A program made the position numbers and the translations under genes. DNA of 34,911 bases from Bacteroidaceae bacterium (lineage in GTDB: Bacteria; Bacteroidota; Bacteroidia; Bacteroidales; Bacteroidaceae): the NCBI GenBank assembly GCA_017541265.1, contig JAFXZK010000083.1:1-34911 (forward strand). The letters are read 5' to 3'. Position 1 is the first letter of the stretch; the number at the start of each line of letters is the position of its first letter. The notes under the pieces are model-generated. The model saw only the letters and a list, made by a program, of their open reading frames with translations. It searched no databases and was not told the DNA's origin. Positions 22,451 through 31,381 of the stretch are shown here, one piece after another.

Positions 22451-25400
22451 AATCTTGGCTCCTGTGTAGTAGTGTTTCAGTATCTCTTTGTAGCTGTAGC
22501 CTTGCTCGCCCATGACGGCGGCACCGATTTGGCAGAGGCCTACGCCGTGGCCCCAGCCGCGCCCGTGAAGGATGAAGCGACCCGGGATGCCGTCGCTGAC
22601 ATTCCTTGTCTCGACGGTGAAGGCGCTGCTCTTCAGAGTTGATGTGCTGAGCATACGGCGAACCTCAAGCTCCTTGCCGATGACGAATTCCCTTTCCTTG
22701 CCGATAATGCGCAGTTTGCTGATGTGTCCGCCTGGTCCCTTCTCGACAATCTCCATGCCCAGGATTGGTCCGAGTTCCATCTTCAGGTGCTTGCAGATGC
22801 GGTCGTGTATCTCTTCTTGCGACAGCTCTTCCGTCCAATCGTAGAAGTCGCGTGTCTCGAGGTCGTAGTCGTTGAGCACTTGGCGAAGAATCTTTTTGTT
22901 GTTTGTGTTGCAGAAAGGATCTTTGACAGAGCGCAGGTAAGGCACCTTGATGTTCTCCCAGCAGTACTGGAATTCGTTTGTCTGTCCGCCGCAGCACTTG
23001 CCGAAGCGTGTGTCGCATATCTTCCCGTCGTACATCAGCACCTGTCCCCGGGTGGCGTTCACAGCTTCTGCAACCTGCGGATTGCTGGCGCGGGTGATGC
23101 CCTGATAGCGCTGGCAGTGGTCGTCAGCACAGACGTCGAAGATGGTGTGGTCTTCCCTGTCGTACCAGCGGATGCTTTCGCCCTCGCCTTTGACGAAGGA
23201 GAAGAAGGGGGCAGGCTGGCCGGCTCGCTCTTGTCTTCTCTGCATCTGGGCATAGAGCCAGCTGCGGCTGATGACGGCAGAGGCTTTCAGGAACTCCAGG
23301 GAGCAACTGCTCTTCATCTCGCTGCTGATGACGCTCGTCAGGTAATCCTCGACAGGCAGGATGTTGATGGCGACTATCTTGTCTTCATCAACGACGAGCT
23401 TGAGGATGCCTTGGAAAGTCTGTGACTCCTGTCGTTCCCAGTGGAACTTTTGGCCGATGGTGACATTATGAAGCGTAAATGCCCCCTCCCCACGGAATGT
23501 CAACTCCTGATATACATTGCCTCCCCAGCGGATGCCGCCCTCGGTGTATTCTGCCGTTTGCTCACCTATGACCTCGTTGCCTTTCGCTTGATAGGGCGTG
23601 TTCATGCAGAAACGAATGACCGTGTCCTTCATAATGCCGACAGAGACGGAAGACCCTTCCAAACCTCCCCGAGGAGAGGCTTCCGTTCTCTCCCCTTCGG
23701 GGGAGTTGGAGGGGGGCTGGAGATCTGTGAGGCTTTCTATTACTGGCTTCAGCTCCTCTTCGCTCAAGGTTACTTCCTGCAAGATACTTACTGCCTTCTC
23801 TGCCGTCAACGTCTTGAAGTCCTCTTCTCTTGGCGTGATGAAGAGGCCGCACATGTCAAGTGCGCCGGGGCTTATCAGCAACTGCTCCTTGCCCTCGGCA
23901 TAGTAGCAGTCGGGACGGTGCTTGCTGCGAGGGAAGATGAGTGTGACGATTTCGTCGGGATGGCTCGAAGTGCCCTCCTGTCGCCAGCAGACGATATTGA
24001 GGCGCGGCTCCGTCTCGTCGCCCACAATTGGCAGGGCCTTATAGACCCGCTGGCAGAGGAGGCTGTCGCTCTCGGCTGGCAGGCTTCTTATCACAAAGAC
24101 GGGACAGGCATAGCCCTCCAAGAGGTAAAGCCCCATGCGGCTGCCCACGTTGCCCGCCTCTTCCATCGATGCCACCTGTTCGCCCGTCAAAGGATAGAGC
24201 TTCCGCAACCCCTTTTCGTACATTGTCCAGTCTCGTTCCAGTGGCACGATGCCTCTACTTCCTGCTTGAAGGTGCATGTGGTCGGGACACGACGCGCCGC
24301 ACAGTGGGCCGTTGTAGAAAACGATATGCTTGGGCATATCCCACGCCATGCGGCGGAGCGTGGCGAATGAGCTGTAGATGCTCTGCGGAGTGTGTCTTCG
24401 CATTGGGATGGTGAAGTGCTGAGGCAGGATGGGGTAGGGGTTGACGAGAATCTGATAATGCTTCTCCGTCATCAGCTTGTGCTGCTCCTTCGGTCTGTTC
24501 TGGTCGCAAAGGAAGCATGGGCGTTGGCTGATGCTTTTCTTGTCGATAGCGGCACCAGTAGAGACGATGCGGGCAGGGTTCCATTGGACGAGGAGAGACA
24601 AACCAGACCCTCTCCCGACCTCTCCCTTGTAGGGAGAGGAATTGATAGTATAGCCACAGAAAAAGTAACCACTCCCCTCCCTACAAGGGAGGGGTCGGGA
24701 GAGGGTCTGCTCCAACGCCTTGTATCTTTCGGCGGCTTCGGGCCATTCCTGCAATTCCTTTTGGAAGAAAGCCTCAATTTCCTTTGCCGTCACCTTGTGC
24801 TGCCAAAGCTGGTTGAGTTGCTGACGCGCCTTGATTTCGAGGGTGCGCAGATGGTCTTTGTAGGTGTTGTTCTTGTTAATCTTGTCTTGGCTTAATGCTG
24901 CGTCGCTGTTGCCTTCCCAGCGACGGCACAGGTACACCTCATCGTAGATGCGACCGATGCGATACCTGCGGCTTATCATCAGGCCGAGCGCATAGTCCTC
25001 CCCATAACTGGTGTTCGGTATCTGAAGCTCTCGGAGGACAGGCGTGAAGAAGGCACGAGGCGCACCAAGGCCATTGATGCGGAGCGCATTGTTGCGTCCG
25101 TTCTGCAACGTCCATTCGCGGTGGTCGATGAGGCCTGGCGGCAGGGTGTTCAGTTGGAAGTCGCACATCCTGTACGAGCCAATTACCATCGCTGCGCCCT
25201 CGGCATAGAAGGTATCCACCATGCGCTGCAAGGTATGAGGCGAGGAGTAGAGGTCGTCGCTGTCAAGTTGCACTACGAAACGTCCCACCTGCGGATGATG
25301 TACCGCCAAGTTCCAGCAGCCGCCGATGCCGAGGTCGTCGCGGTCGGGGATGAGGTGGATGAGCGAAGCCCCCTCCCCGCTCCCCCTTTGGGGGAGTGCT

Positions 25401-26242
25401 TTGTTTATCTTCTCCGTCGTTCCGTCTGTGGAATGGTTGTCGATGACGATGACGTTGAAGGGGAAGGTTGTCTCCTGCTCGAGAGCCGAACGGATAGCAT
25501 CTTCTATGGTGCGCTCACGGTTGCGGACGGGAATGATGACCGAAGCCTCGACTGCGAACTCACCTTCCGAGAGGTTCACCTCGTCGTACTCGTCGCCGTG
25601 CAGATAGGCGTTCAAGGCGCGAAGATGCCGCGTGCAAGCCCGCTCCATCTCGACTTGCCTGCTGCGGTTGCGCGGGTCAACATAGTCGAACTGCTTCTGC
25701 CCGCTCAGCCTCGTATCATGCTCAACTTCAGTATAAAGGAACTCATCGACGTGCAGGGGCAACTGCTTCCGGCTGATAAAGAGGCGCAGGTCATAGAGTG
25801 CCGCGAACTGATAGTTGTGAAGGTTCTCCTGCGCGACGTACTCCTTCAGCACCTCCGTGCGGAACAGAAGCACACTGCCCATCTGGAAGTCATCGCGAAC
25901 GGAGCCGAGTTGGTAGTCAATGAGGGGAGCGGGGAGGGGGCTGATGGGGAGTGTGCGTTTGTAGTGGTCGCTGTATATCATCAGCGCCCCGCTGTCCTCG
26001 GCAATCGTGAGGAGTCGTGTCAAGGCGTGATAGCCGAGCTGCAGGGTGTCATACTTCGTATATAATAATGTATAGGGAGCTGTCGCTGTCTCTGCGATGA
26101 AGCGTATCGTCTTGGTGTTGCCTGGACCGTCTTCGCGCAGGAAGTTCACCTCTTTCACGTTCTCGTCAGCCAGCAGGCCGTCCAGCGTCCCTTTGACTTG
26201 CTCGTCGCTCTGCCAGGGGATAAAGCAGTCGATATGTTTCAT
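22442..26242 (-). CDS. Fusion: GT-A glycosyltransferase x2 + DUF4922 (HIT/GalT-type) + SpoIID/LytB
   Basis: One open frame of 1266 residues without signal peptide. Residues 1-215 look like a degenerate GT-A fold ([19 protein letters not shown]... MIYSDHYK). Residues about 232-470 are a clear GT2 domain: [28 protein letters not shown], metal-binding LDSDDLY near 328 and GEDYALG. Residues about 480-840 are a DUF4922 domain related to GDP-galactose/Ap4A phosphorylases: [10 protein letters not shown] near 576 and the HxHxQ motif in [10 protein letters not shown] near 652. Residues about 880-1266 are SpoIID/LytB, with the catalytic glutamate in [13 protein letters not shown] near 975, CGGQTNEF and [15 protein letters not shown] near 1226. 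SpoIID normally cuts peptidoglycan outside the membrane, so its presence on a cytosolic chain is odd. Three palindromic elements are translated inside it. It follows GH84 by 12 bases. Confidence 0.85.
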   Translation of the reverse strand: MKHIDCFIPWQSDEQVKGTLDGLLADENVKEVNFLREDGPGNTKTIRFIAETATAPYTLLYTKYDTLQLGYHALTRLLTIAEDSGALMIYSDHYKRTLPISPLPAPLIDYQLGSVRDDFQMGSVLLFRTEVLKEYVAQENLHNYQFAALYDLRLFISRKQLPLHVDEFLYTEVEHDTRLSGQKQFDYVDPRNRSRQVEMERACTRHLRALNAYLHGDEYDEVNLSEGEFAVEASVIIPVRNRERTIEDAIRSALEQETTFPFNVIVIDNHSTDGTTEKINKALPQRGSGEGASLIHLIPDRDDLGIGGCWNLAVHHPQVGRFVVQLDSDDLYSSPHTLQRMVDTFYAEGAAMVIGSYRMCDFQLNTLPPGLIDHREWTLQNGRNNALRINGLGAPRAFFTPVLRELQIPNTSYGEDYALGLMISRRYRIGRIYDEVYLCRRWEGNSDAALSQDKINKNNTYKDHLRTLEIKARQQLNQLWQHKVTAKEIEAFFQKELQEWPEAAERYKALEQTLSRPLPCREGSGYFFCGYTINSSPYKGEVGRGSGLSLLVQWNPARIVSTGAAIDKKSISQRPCFLCDQNRPKEQHKLMTEKHYQILVNPYPILPQHFTIPMRRHTPQSIYSSFATLRRMAWDMPKHIVFYNGPLCGASCPDHMHLQAGSRGIVPLERDWTMYEKGLRKLYPLTGEQVASMEEAGNVGSRMGLYLLEGYACPVFVIRSLPAESDSLLCQRVYKALPIVGDETEPRLNIVCWRQEGTSSHPDEIVTLIFPRSKHRPDCYYAEGKEQLLISPGALDMCGLFITPREEDFKTLTAEKAVSILQEVTLSEEELKPVIESLTDLQPPSNSPEGERTEASPRGGLEGSSVSVGIMKDTVIRFCMNTPYQAKGNEVIGEQTAEYTEGGIRWGGNVYQELTFRGEGAFTLHNVTIGQKFHWERQESQTFQGILKLVVDEDKIVAINILPVEDYLTSVISSEMKSSCSLEFLKASAVISRSWLYAQMQRRQERAGQPAPFFSFVKGEGESIRWYDREDHTIFDVCADDHCQRYQGITRASNPQVAEAVNATRGQVLMYDGKICDTRFGKCCGGQTNEFQYCWENIKVPYLRSVKDPFCNTNNKKILRQVLNDYDLETRDFYDWTEELSQEEIHDRICKHLKMELGPILGMEIVEKGPGGHISKLRIIGKEREFVIGKELEVRRMLSTSTLKSSAFTVETRNVSDGIPGRFILHGRGWGHGVGLCQIGAAVMGEQGYSYKEILKHYYTGAKISS
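23652..23722. repeat. Palindromic element in the fusion gene (DUF4922-SpoIID linker)
   Basis: Opening CCAAACCTCCCC and closing GGAGTTGGAGGGGGG pair imperfectly around two local hairpins (CTCCCCGAGGAG and CTCCCCTTCGGGGGAG). It encodes residues about 841-864 in the linker. Confidence 0.75.
24604..24709. repeat. 106-bp palindromic element in the fusion gene
   Basis: Outer arms 24604-24620 (CAGACCCTCTCCCGACC) and 24693-24709 are perfect over 17 bp. Inside are two hairpins: TCTCCCT/AGGGAGA (24621-24637) and a 9-bp CCCCTCCCT/AGGGAGGGG stem near 24674-24694. It encodes residues about 512-547 in frame, at the start of the DUF4922 domain. Same family as 31057-31169. Confidence 0.9.
25365..25402. repeat. 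Half palindromic element in the GT2 domain
   Basis: CCCCCTCCCCGCTCCCCCTT and the following GGGGGAGTGC form one hairpin. It encodes [12 protein letters not shown] between two conserved GT2 strands; the same peptide (ALPQRGSRKGA) occurs in the GH84 protein. Confidence 0.8.
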
Positions 26243-26254
26243 AGTTGGATAATG

Positions 26255-29200
26255 TTATTTGATAACTACTTTCTTGCCGTTATGGATGTAGATACCCTTT
26301 GGTAATTTACTATTTACTATTTTATGGCCGATAAGGTCGTACCAGGCTTTTGAATAATCGGAATAGTCAGAGTATTCTGAATAGTCAGAGTCTTTGGAGC
26401 ACTCCCCGATGCCTGTGACGATGACGGTTCCTTCATCTGTCTCTTCGGTAATCTCGTAGATGAGCGGCGGCTTTGATGTCCAGCTTATCTTTGCGGCAAC
26501 GGCGAGGGGATAGGAGGTGAGGTCGAAGCGAGAGACATAACCTGTCAGAGGACCAAGTTCAGTCCATTGACCATTATCTGTCGTGACATAGACCTTTGCG
26601 TTGGACTGCTTGCTTCCGTCCTGATAGATGGTGAGCGACTTTGTGTAGTGCTGCGAACGGAAATTCCAAAGAACAGCTCCCTTCCGGCTCCCTCTTTGGG
26701 GGAGTGCTGTTGCGCCGTCGGCATCGGCGAGTTCCTTAATGGTCCTACCGTCGGCATCGGTGGCAAGGCCTTGGTGGGCTTCCTCGAAGAGGCGGCCGTT
26801 CACTTCAATTTCGTAGATACGGAGCCAGTTCGTCGTCTTTGGCGTGGCGAGGTAGAGGCGGACGTATCGTGCCGACTTGCCTCCGCCGTCGAAGTCGCAG
26901 TAGGTCATCACGTCGTTATAGACCACGTTGTGCTCATCCTCGAGCGTATAGTTTGTGTTTGTTGTGCCGCTGATGGGGATGCTTTCCCAGGTCTTCCCGT
27001 CCTCGGAGAGTTGCACGAGGCCGGCTGTCATGTAGTCGCCGTTCTCTGTTCCCATGCAGATGCGCACGTCGTTGACAGGCAAAGACTTACGGAGCCTCAC
27101 GGTATAGGCATCTCCATCCTCTTGGTTGCGCCTGATGCAAGTCCAGGTGTCGTAGTCGCCATCAATCATGTACTTCTCCGTGTGCCCGTCGTAGAAGCCG
27201 GCGCTGCATTGCGGTGTGGTGGCTGACACAGGCTTCAGCTTGACGGGGAGCGTGAGGCTGAACTCTGTCTTGGAAATTGTCAGCACACGCGCCTCGGCAG
27301 AGGGATTGAGCAGGATGACATATTTAACATGCTCAGTGGGAAGGGGGGCGCCCTGCTGCATCGTCATCCATTGTTTGCCATTAGAAGACCAAAGCACTTC
27401 GTAGTTCTCCCAAAGCGTGTCCGCCACGGCAATGTCCTCAAGCTGTGTCGCTTCGGGAAGGGATATGCCGACGTAGTCGCCCTGGTTCATCACAACGGGC
27501 TGGGACAGTTTGATATAGGCAGAGCCGGTGGTGCTGGAATACGAGGCAGAGCCGTTTATGTCCTCGCGGTTGCTCACAATGCTGGGACCTGTGGCATTGA
27601 GGTTTGTGAAGTAATCCTTGCCGAGCGCATTCTCGGAGAACCATTCCACGAAGGGCATCATTGCTTCCTGTGCAGGCTCTGCGTAGCGGGTGGAGAGGCG
27701 GATGCTACTGCCCATGCCGGTAAGGATGTCAAAGGCAAAGCGCGAGTCAGTGCCAAGCCCGCCCACATAGTTCATCTCCTCGACGAAGGCTTCCCACTTG
27801 TCGTCGTCGTTTGGCGTGACGACGAGGGATGAAAGCTTGGCAATCTCCTGAGCCATCGCCTCGAGCTTCAGGAGCCAGGGCTTGATGTCCTTGTAAAAGA
27901 GGCTTTGGCTCTCGTCTTCCGATGCTTCAAGGGTGTGCAGCTCTTGGCAGGCGACGAGGATATTCTGAACCTCTGTCACCATCGCCTCTGTCGGAGGGTT
28001 GCCCTTGCCCAGTGCTGTCTTGAAGCGCGCGGCAAGCGTGTTGAAGGCCGATGCGTCGAAGTAGCACAGGTAGGGCGCAAGGAGGCGAAGAGCATCGGCA
28101 TGTTCCTTCCCCACCACGGCTGGGAGTGCGGCTTCCCAAGCGCTCATGTTGTCGAAAGCGGCATTGTTCCAAGTGTAGTCGCCCACGCCGAACAGCGCAA
28201 TCTTCGACACTTCGCCCTGCTGCATGGGATTGATGATGATGGTCATTGCGTCCTGAAGGTTGGCTTCGAGGCGTGCGTCACTGCTGATGCGCGGATGCAC
28301 GTTGAAGTTGGAGTAGGTGTCGAGCGGGAAGAGCTTCGTCACGTCCTGGTCATTGCAGGGATAGTTCCACCACCAGGCCACTTTGCGCCCGAGGTAGTTC
28401 TTGCCCTTCTGCAGGTCGCTCGTGTTGGGCACCGACCACGTCCTCGTTCCGGTGATGTAGATGTCCACCTTCGCCGGCGTAGAGCGCAGGGCATTGTAGA
28501 ACTTCTGGCGGTTCTCCTCGGTGGATTGGTTGAAGTTATAGACCTGCGGCACGACATTCAGGGGCTTCACCGTGTCTTCTGGGGCGGCTCCCTCCTTGTT
28601 CCACTTCTGGTCGATGAGGTTCTGCACTTCCGTTATCCGGTTGGCATTGAGCTGCAGGATGGCGTCGTCGGTCGGTATGCCCACATCATCGACGCAAATG
28701 CCGAATTGGCGCACGCCGAGGCGGTACATGTTCTGGAACTTCGTCATGATTTTCGAGACGACGGTGGTGTTGCTGGCATTGGTGAAGTTCGACCCCGGAT
28801 GGATGGCCCAGATGAAGTTGACCTTGCACTGGTGCGCCACCTTCGTGATGTCGCGGAGCATGCTCTGGGACAGGTAGCCCAGTTTCCGCTGCTCCGCTGT
28901 GATGCTTGTCGGATAGGCTTGGTCCCATTTCTGCGAATGGTAGGGGTCGCTCTTGGCACCGTACATATACATGTTCAGCTTGTAGCGTGCCATGAAGCGG
29001 AAGAGGTCTTTCGTCACCTCAGCGCTGTAGGGCACACCGTAGTAGCCCTCGATGATGCCTCGGTTCTTCACGTCGGCGTAGTCCTGTATCTCGCCGCAGA
29101 CGATAGTACCTCCGCCCTCCGTCAGGGGGAGTTCCGTGTCGAGGATTTGCTCAAGGGAAGCTAGGCCGTAGAACGTGGCGTCCGTGTTCTCGCCAACGAT

Positions 29201-29587
29201 GAGGATGTCTGCTTCGCCACCGTCCTGCCTCCCGATGGAAATGTTGTGACGGTCGTACTTCTTCGGCGTCGTGAGGCTGCTCTGCACGCCAAGTCGGAGC
29301 ACCGCCTGCCCCTCTGCCGGTACATCGGCGAAGACTGCCGTCCTGCCGTGCTCCTCAAGCACCTCAACCGCACGGTCTCGCGTATATTGGTCAATGCCGT
29401 CCTCGGCGATGATGCTCACCGTCTCGGTGACAATGGCGGTTTGGTCAGTCAGGGAAGTTAGGTGGGGAATGGGGTGAATGCCGTAAGGATTGGTTCCTGA
29501 ACCGGTCGAAGAATTTTGTGCTCCGAGGGGACTAAAATGAAAAAGTATAAGTGTAAAGCAAAAAATGAATATGGCAAGTCTTCTCAT
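26255..29587 (-). CDS. GH84 beta-N-acetylglucosaminidase (secreted, multi-domain)
   Basis: A 1110-residue secreted enzyme; the signal peptide is MRRLAIFIFCFTLILFHF with cleavage near GAQ. Residues about 40-165 are the GH84 N-terminal domain. The catalytic barrel begins at GIIEGYYGVPYS near residue 176 and has the Asp-Asp pair in FGICVDDVG near 298. Members remove beta-linked GlcNAc (O-GlcNAcase or hyaluronidase-like, NagJ type). After a helical region, residues about 820-950 form an F5/8C-type sugar-binding domain (MIDGDYDTWTCIRR... ARYVRLYLA... LRIYEIEVNG). The last 30 residues (AWYDLIGHKIVNSKLPKGIY) are a short sorting-type C-terminus. Two repeats are translated: ALPQRGSRKGA from a palindromic element, and DYSEYSDYSDYS from a 9-bp array. 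The promoter is at 29627-29660. Confidence 0.92.
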   Translation of the reverse strand: MRRLAIFIFCFTLILFHFSPLGAQNSSTGSGTNPYGIHPIPHLTSLTDQTAIVTETVSIIAEDGIDQYTRDRAVEVLEEHGRTAVFADVPAEGQAVLRLGVQSSLTTPKKYDRHNISIGRQDGGEADILIVGENTDATFYGLASLEQILDTELPLTEGGGTIVCGEIQDYADVKNRGIIEGYYGVPYSAEVTKDLFRFMARYKLNMYMYGAKSDPYHSQKWDQAYPTSITAEQRKLGYLSQSMLRDITKVAHQCKVNFIWAIHPGSNFTNASNTTVVSKIMTKFQNMYRLGVRQFGICVDDVGIPTDDAILQLNANRITEVQNLIDQKWNKEGAAPEDTVKPLNVVPQVYNFNQSTEENRQKFYNALRSTPAKVDIYITGTRTWSVPNTSDLQKGKNYLGRKVAWWWNYPCNDQDVTKLFPLDTYSNFNVHPRISSDARLEANLQDAMTIIINPMQQGEVSKIALFGVGDYTWNNAAFDNMSAWEAALPAVVGKEHADALRLLAPYLCYFDASAFNTLAARFKTALGKGNPPTEAMVTEVQNILVACQELHTLEASEDESQSLFYKDIKPWLLKLEAMAQEIAKLSSLVVTPNDDDKWEAFVEEMNYVGGLGTDSRFAFDILTGMGSSIRLSTRYAEPAQEAMMPFVEWFSENALGKDYFTNLNATGPSIVSNREDINGSASYSSTTGSAYIKLSQPVVMNQGDYVGISLPEATQLEDIAVADTLWENYEVLWSSNGKQWMTMQQGAPLPTEHVKYVILLNPSAEARVLTISKTEFSLTLPVKLKPVSATTPQCSAGFYDGHTEKYMIDGDYDTWTCIRRNQEDGDAYTVRLRKSLPVNDVRICMGTENGDYMTAGLVQLSEDGKTWESIPISGTTNTNYTLEDEHNVVYNDVMTYCDFDGGGKSARYVRLYLATPKTTNWLRIYEIEVNGRLFEEAHQGLATDADGRTIKELADADGATALPQRGSRKGAVLWNFRSQHYTKSLTIYQDGSKQSNAKVYVTTDNGQWTELGPLTGYVSRFDLTSYPLAVAAKISWTSKPPLIYEITEETDEGTVIVTGIGECSKDSDYSEYSDYSDYSKAWYDLIGHKIVNSKLPKGIYIHNGKKVVIK
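26305..26325. repeat. Heptanucleotide array (ATTTACT) in the GH84 C-terminus
   Basis: Units ATTTACT, ATTTACT, ATTTTAT in frame encode the HKIVNSK segment of the C-terminal sorting-type region. Confidence 0.65.
26345..26395. repeat. 9-bp array encoding a DYS tripeptide repeat in GH84
   Basis: Units GAATAATCG, GAATAGTCA, GAGTATTCT, GAATAGTCA, GAGTCTTTG are read in frame as SDY/SEY triplets just before the C-terminal sorting-type segment. The units resemble those at 5640-5692. Confidence 0.8.
26674..26711. repeat. Half palindromic element in GH84
   Basis: GCTCCCTTCCGGCTCCCTCT followed by TTGGGGGAGTGC. It is translated in frame as ALPQRGSRKGAV, nearly the same peptide as in the GT2 domain of the neighbouring fusion gene. 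Confidence 0.8.
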
Positions 29588-29626
29588 TTGACAGTTTCAC
29601 GAGTTGTGGTTTTATTGTTTACGCCA

Positions 29627-29660
29627 CAAAGATACGAAAAAAACGTGAAAAATGAATCAA
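29627..29660 (-). promoter_or_regulatory. Promoter of the GH84 operon (TTG-N23-TATCTTTG)
   Basis: The minus strand has TATCTTTG at 29627-29634, 39 bases before the start codon, with a TTG (29658-29660) 23 bases further upstream, at the far end of the accepted range. Confidence 0.6.
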
Positions 29661-29727
29661 CAGGTTACAATTTTTTTGCTTTTGACAGAGGTGAAGTGCC
29701 TCAGTCCTCCTAATCAAATTTTACGCA

Positions 29728-29830
29728 GGACTGCAGTCCGCCTATAATTTACCTATGGAAGGACTGCAGTACCACCGCGGTGGGACTCCAGTCCTCCCAT
29801 AGTGGTACTAAAGTCCAACCACGGTGGGAC
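29728..29830. repeat. Palindromic element with CCACCGCGGTGG centre
   Basis: The main unit is a 50-bp imperfect palindrome (29753-29802) centred on CCACCGCGGTGG (29772-29783), flanked by AGGACTGCAGT-type arms. A separate perfect GGACTGCAGTCC lies at 29728-29739, and a partial third copy (AAAGTCCAACCACGGTGGGAC) ends near 29830. It fills the gap between the GH84 promoter and the end of the symporter gene and may act in transcript termination. Confidence 0.85.
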
Positions 29831-29849
29831 GAGCCTGTATCCGTGCTGT

Positions 29850-31340
29850 TTATGTCCAGCCTTCGAGGTCAGCTTCGGGGAAGAGGCTGGGATTGAATGT
29901 CGGCTCCTTGCCCTTGCTGCGCTGCTCCTTGAAGTCCTTCAGGAGGCGGAAGGCGTAACGGCTCAAGAGCAGGACGGCGATGAGGTTCGTGATGGTCATC
30001 AGTGCCATTGCGAGATCCACGATGCCCCAGGCCTGCTGCAAGGTCATAAAGCCGCCCAGCAGCACCATCACGCCGCTCAACAGGCGGAACAGCGTCACCG
30101 CCCAGGGCTTGCCCGTAATGTAGCGGATGTTCGTCTCGCCATAGAAATAGTTGGCAATGATGGTCGAGTAGGCAAACAGGAAGATGGCAGCCAACAGGAA
30201 CCAGCCGCCGAAGCTGCCAAGGTGGTGCTCCATCGCGTGACCCGTGAGGATGATGCCGTCGTCGCCGCAGTCGTAGAGTCCGCTCAACAGGATGATGAAG
30301 GCGGTGCAGGTGCATATGACGAGGGTGTCGGTGAAGACGCCGAGGCTCTGCAGGAGGCCTTGATAGACGGGATGCGGAATGGTGGCAGTGGCAGCGGCAT
30401 TCGGGGCACTGCCCTCACCGGCTTCGTTCGAGAAGAGACCGCGCTTCACGCCCTGCATGATGGCGATGCCGACAGCGCCGCCAGCTGCCTGCTCCCATCC
30501 GAAAGCACTCTTCACGATGAGGCTCAGCATGGCCGGTATCTGTGTGAAGTTCACGGCAAGGATGTAGAGTGCCAACAGGATGTAGCCGATAGCCATGAAA
30601 GGCACGACCATCGCGCAGAAGCGGGCAATGCGCTGAATGCCGCCGAAGATGATGAGCAAGGTCATCAGAGCCAGTCCGCCTGCCACATACTTCATAGGAA
30701 CATGGAAAGTGTTGCTGAGCGCGTCGCAAAGGGTGTTGCTCTGCACAAGCTGGTTGGCAAGGCCGAAGCCATATATAATAAGGAAGGCAAAGAGGATGCC
30801 CATCCAAGGTTGCTTCAGGCCGTACTTCATGTAGTAGGCGGGACCTCCGTAGAAGCTGTCCTTGCCGTGCCGCTTGAAGAGCTGGGCAAGTGTCGCCTCC
30901 ATGAAAGCCGTACTTGCTCCCAGCAAAGCCATCACCCACATCCAGAACACAGCACCCGGTCCGCCTACGAAGATGGCACTCGCCACACCAGCCAGGTTGC
31001 CCGTGCCCACTCTTGAAGAAAGGCTGATGGCAAAGGCTTGGAAGGAGGAAATAGACAGACCCTCTCCCCACCTCTCCCTTGTAGGGAGAGGAGTGGTTAC
31101 ATCATCCCCCTCAACACGTTTGTCAGTATCTGCTCCTCTCCCTACAAGGGAGAGGCGGGGAGAGGGTCTTAGATTCTTGAGCATCGTCGGCAACATCGTG
31201 AACTGCACGCCACGAAGGTTCCAAGTGAAATAAAGCGCACAACCCACCAGCATCGTGATAACGATGTAGGTCCACAACGCATCGCTTATCGCAGCGATGA
31301 TGTCAAACTTTATAAACTCGAGGTTCAAGAAGTATTCCAT
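29850..31340 (-). CDS. AGCS family amino-acid:cation symporter
   Basis: A 496-residue inner-membrane transporter with about ten hydrophobic segments. The family motifs are clear: SSRVGTGNLAGVASAIFVGG near residues 107-126 and GLFSNEAGEGSAPNAAATA near 310. AGCS proteins import alanine, glycine or similar amino acids with sodium or protons. Residues about 58-95 are encoded by a 113-bp GC-rich palindromic element (31057-31169) placed in the cytoplasmic loop between the first membrane segment and the conserved SISSFQAFAISL segment; without it the length is normal. It starts 36 bases after the PEP-synthase-like gene, separated by a heptanucleotide array, so the two are probably co-transcribed. Confidence 0.93.
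   Translation of the reverse strand: MEYFLNLEFIKFDIIAAISDALWTYIVITMLVGCALYFTWNLRGVQFTMLPTMLKNLRPSPRLSLVGRGADTDKRVEGDDVTTPLPTRERWGEGLSISSFQAFAISLSSRVGTGNLAGVASAIFVGGPGAVFWMWVMALLGASTAFMEATLAQLFKRHGKDSFYGGPAYYMKYGLKQPWMGILFAFLIIYGFGLANQLVQSNTLCDALSNTFHVPMKYVAGGLALMTLLIIFGGIQRIARFCAMVVPFMAIGYILLALYILAVNFTQIPAMLSLIVKSAFGWEQAAGGAVGIAIMQGVKRGLFSNEAGEGSAPNAAATATIPHPVYQGLLQSLGVFTDTLVICTCTAFIILLSGLYDCGDDGIILTGHAMEHHLGSFGGWFLLAAIFLFAYSTIIANYFYGETNIRYITGKPWAVTLFRLLSGVMVLLGGFMTLQQAWGIVDLAMALMTITNLIAVLLLSRYAFRLLKDFKEQRSKGKEPTFNPSLFPEADLEGWT
31057..31169. repeat. 113-bp palindromic element in the symporter gene
   Basis: Outer arms AGACCCTCTCCCC (31057-31069) and GGGGAGAGGGTCT (31157-31169) are perfect. 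Two inner hairpins, CTCTCCCTTGTAGGGAGAG and CTCTCCCTACAAGGGAGAG, are mirror copies of each other. Same architecture and nearly the same sequence as 24604-24709. Confidence 0.9.
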
Positions 31341-31346
31341 GTCAAT

Positions 31347-31381
31347 AACAATGAACTATGCACTATGAACTATGAACTAAG
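31347..31381. repeat. Heptanucleotide array (AACTATG x5)
   Basis: Units AACAATG, AACTATG, CACTATG, AACTATG, AACTAAG. The stop codon of the PEP-synthase-like gene (31377-31379) lies in the last unit. Confidence 0.88.

Noticed and set aside
27905-29164. 419-codon plus-strand frame opposite GH84
   Set aside because: No domain; amino-acid composition is typical of a shadow of a codon-biased gene.
29802-31016. 404-codon plus-strand frame opposite the symporter
   Set aside because: Rich in His, Glu and Gln without any family motif; a shadow of the membrane-protein gene.
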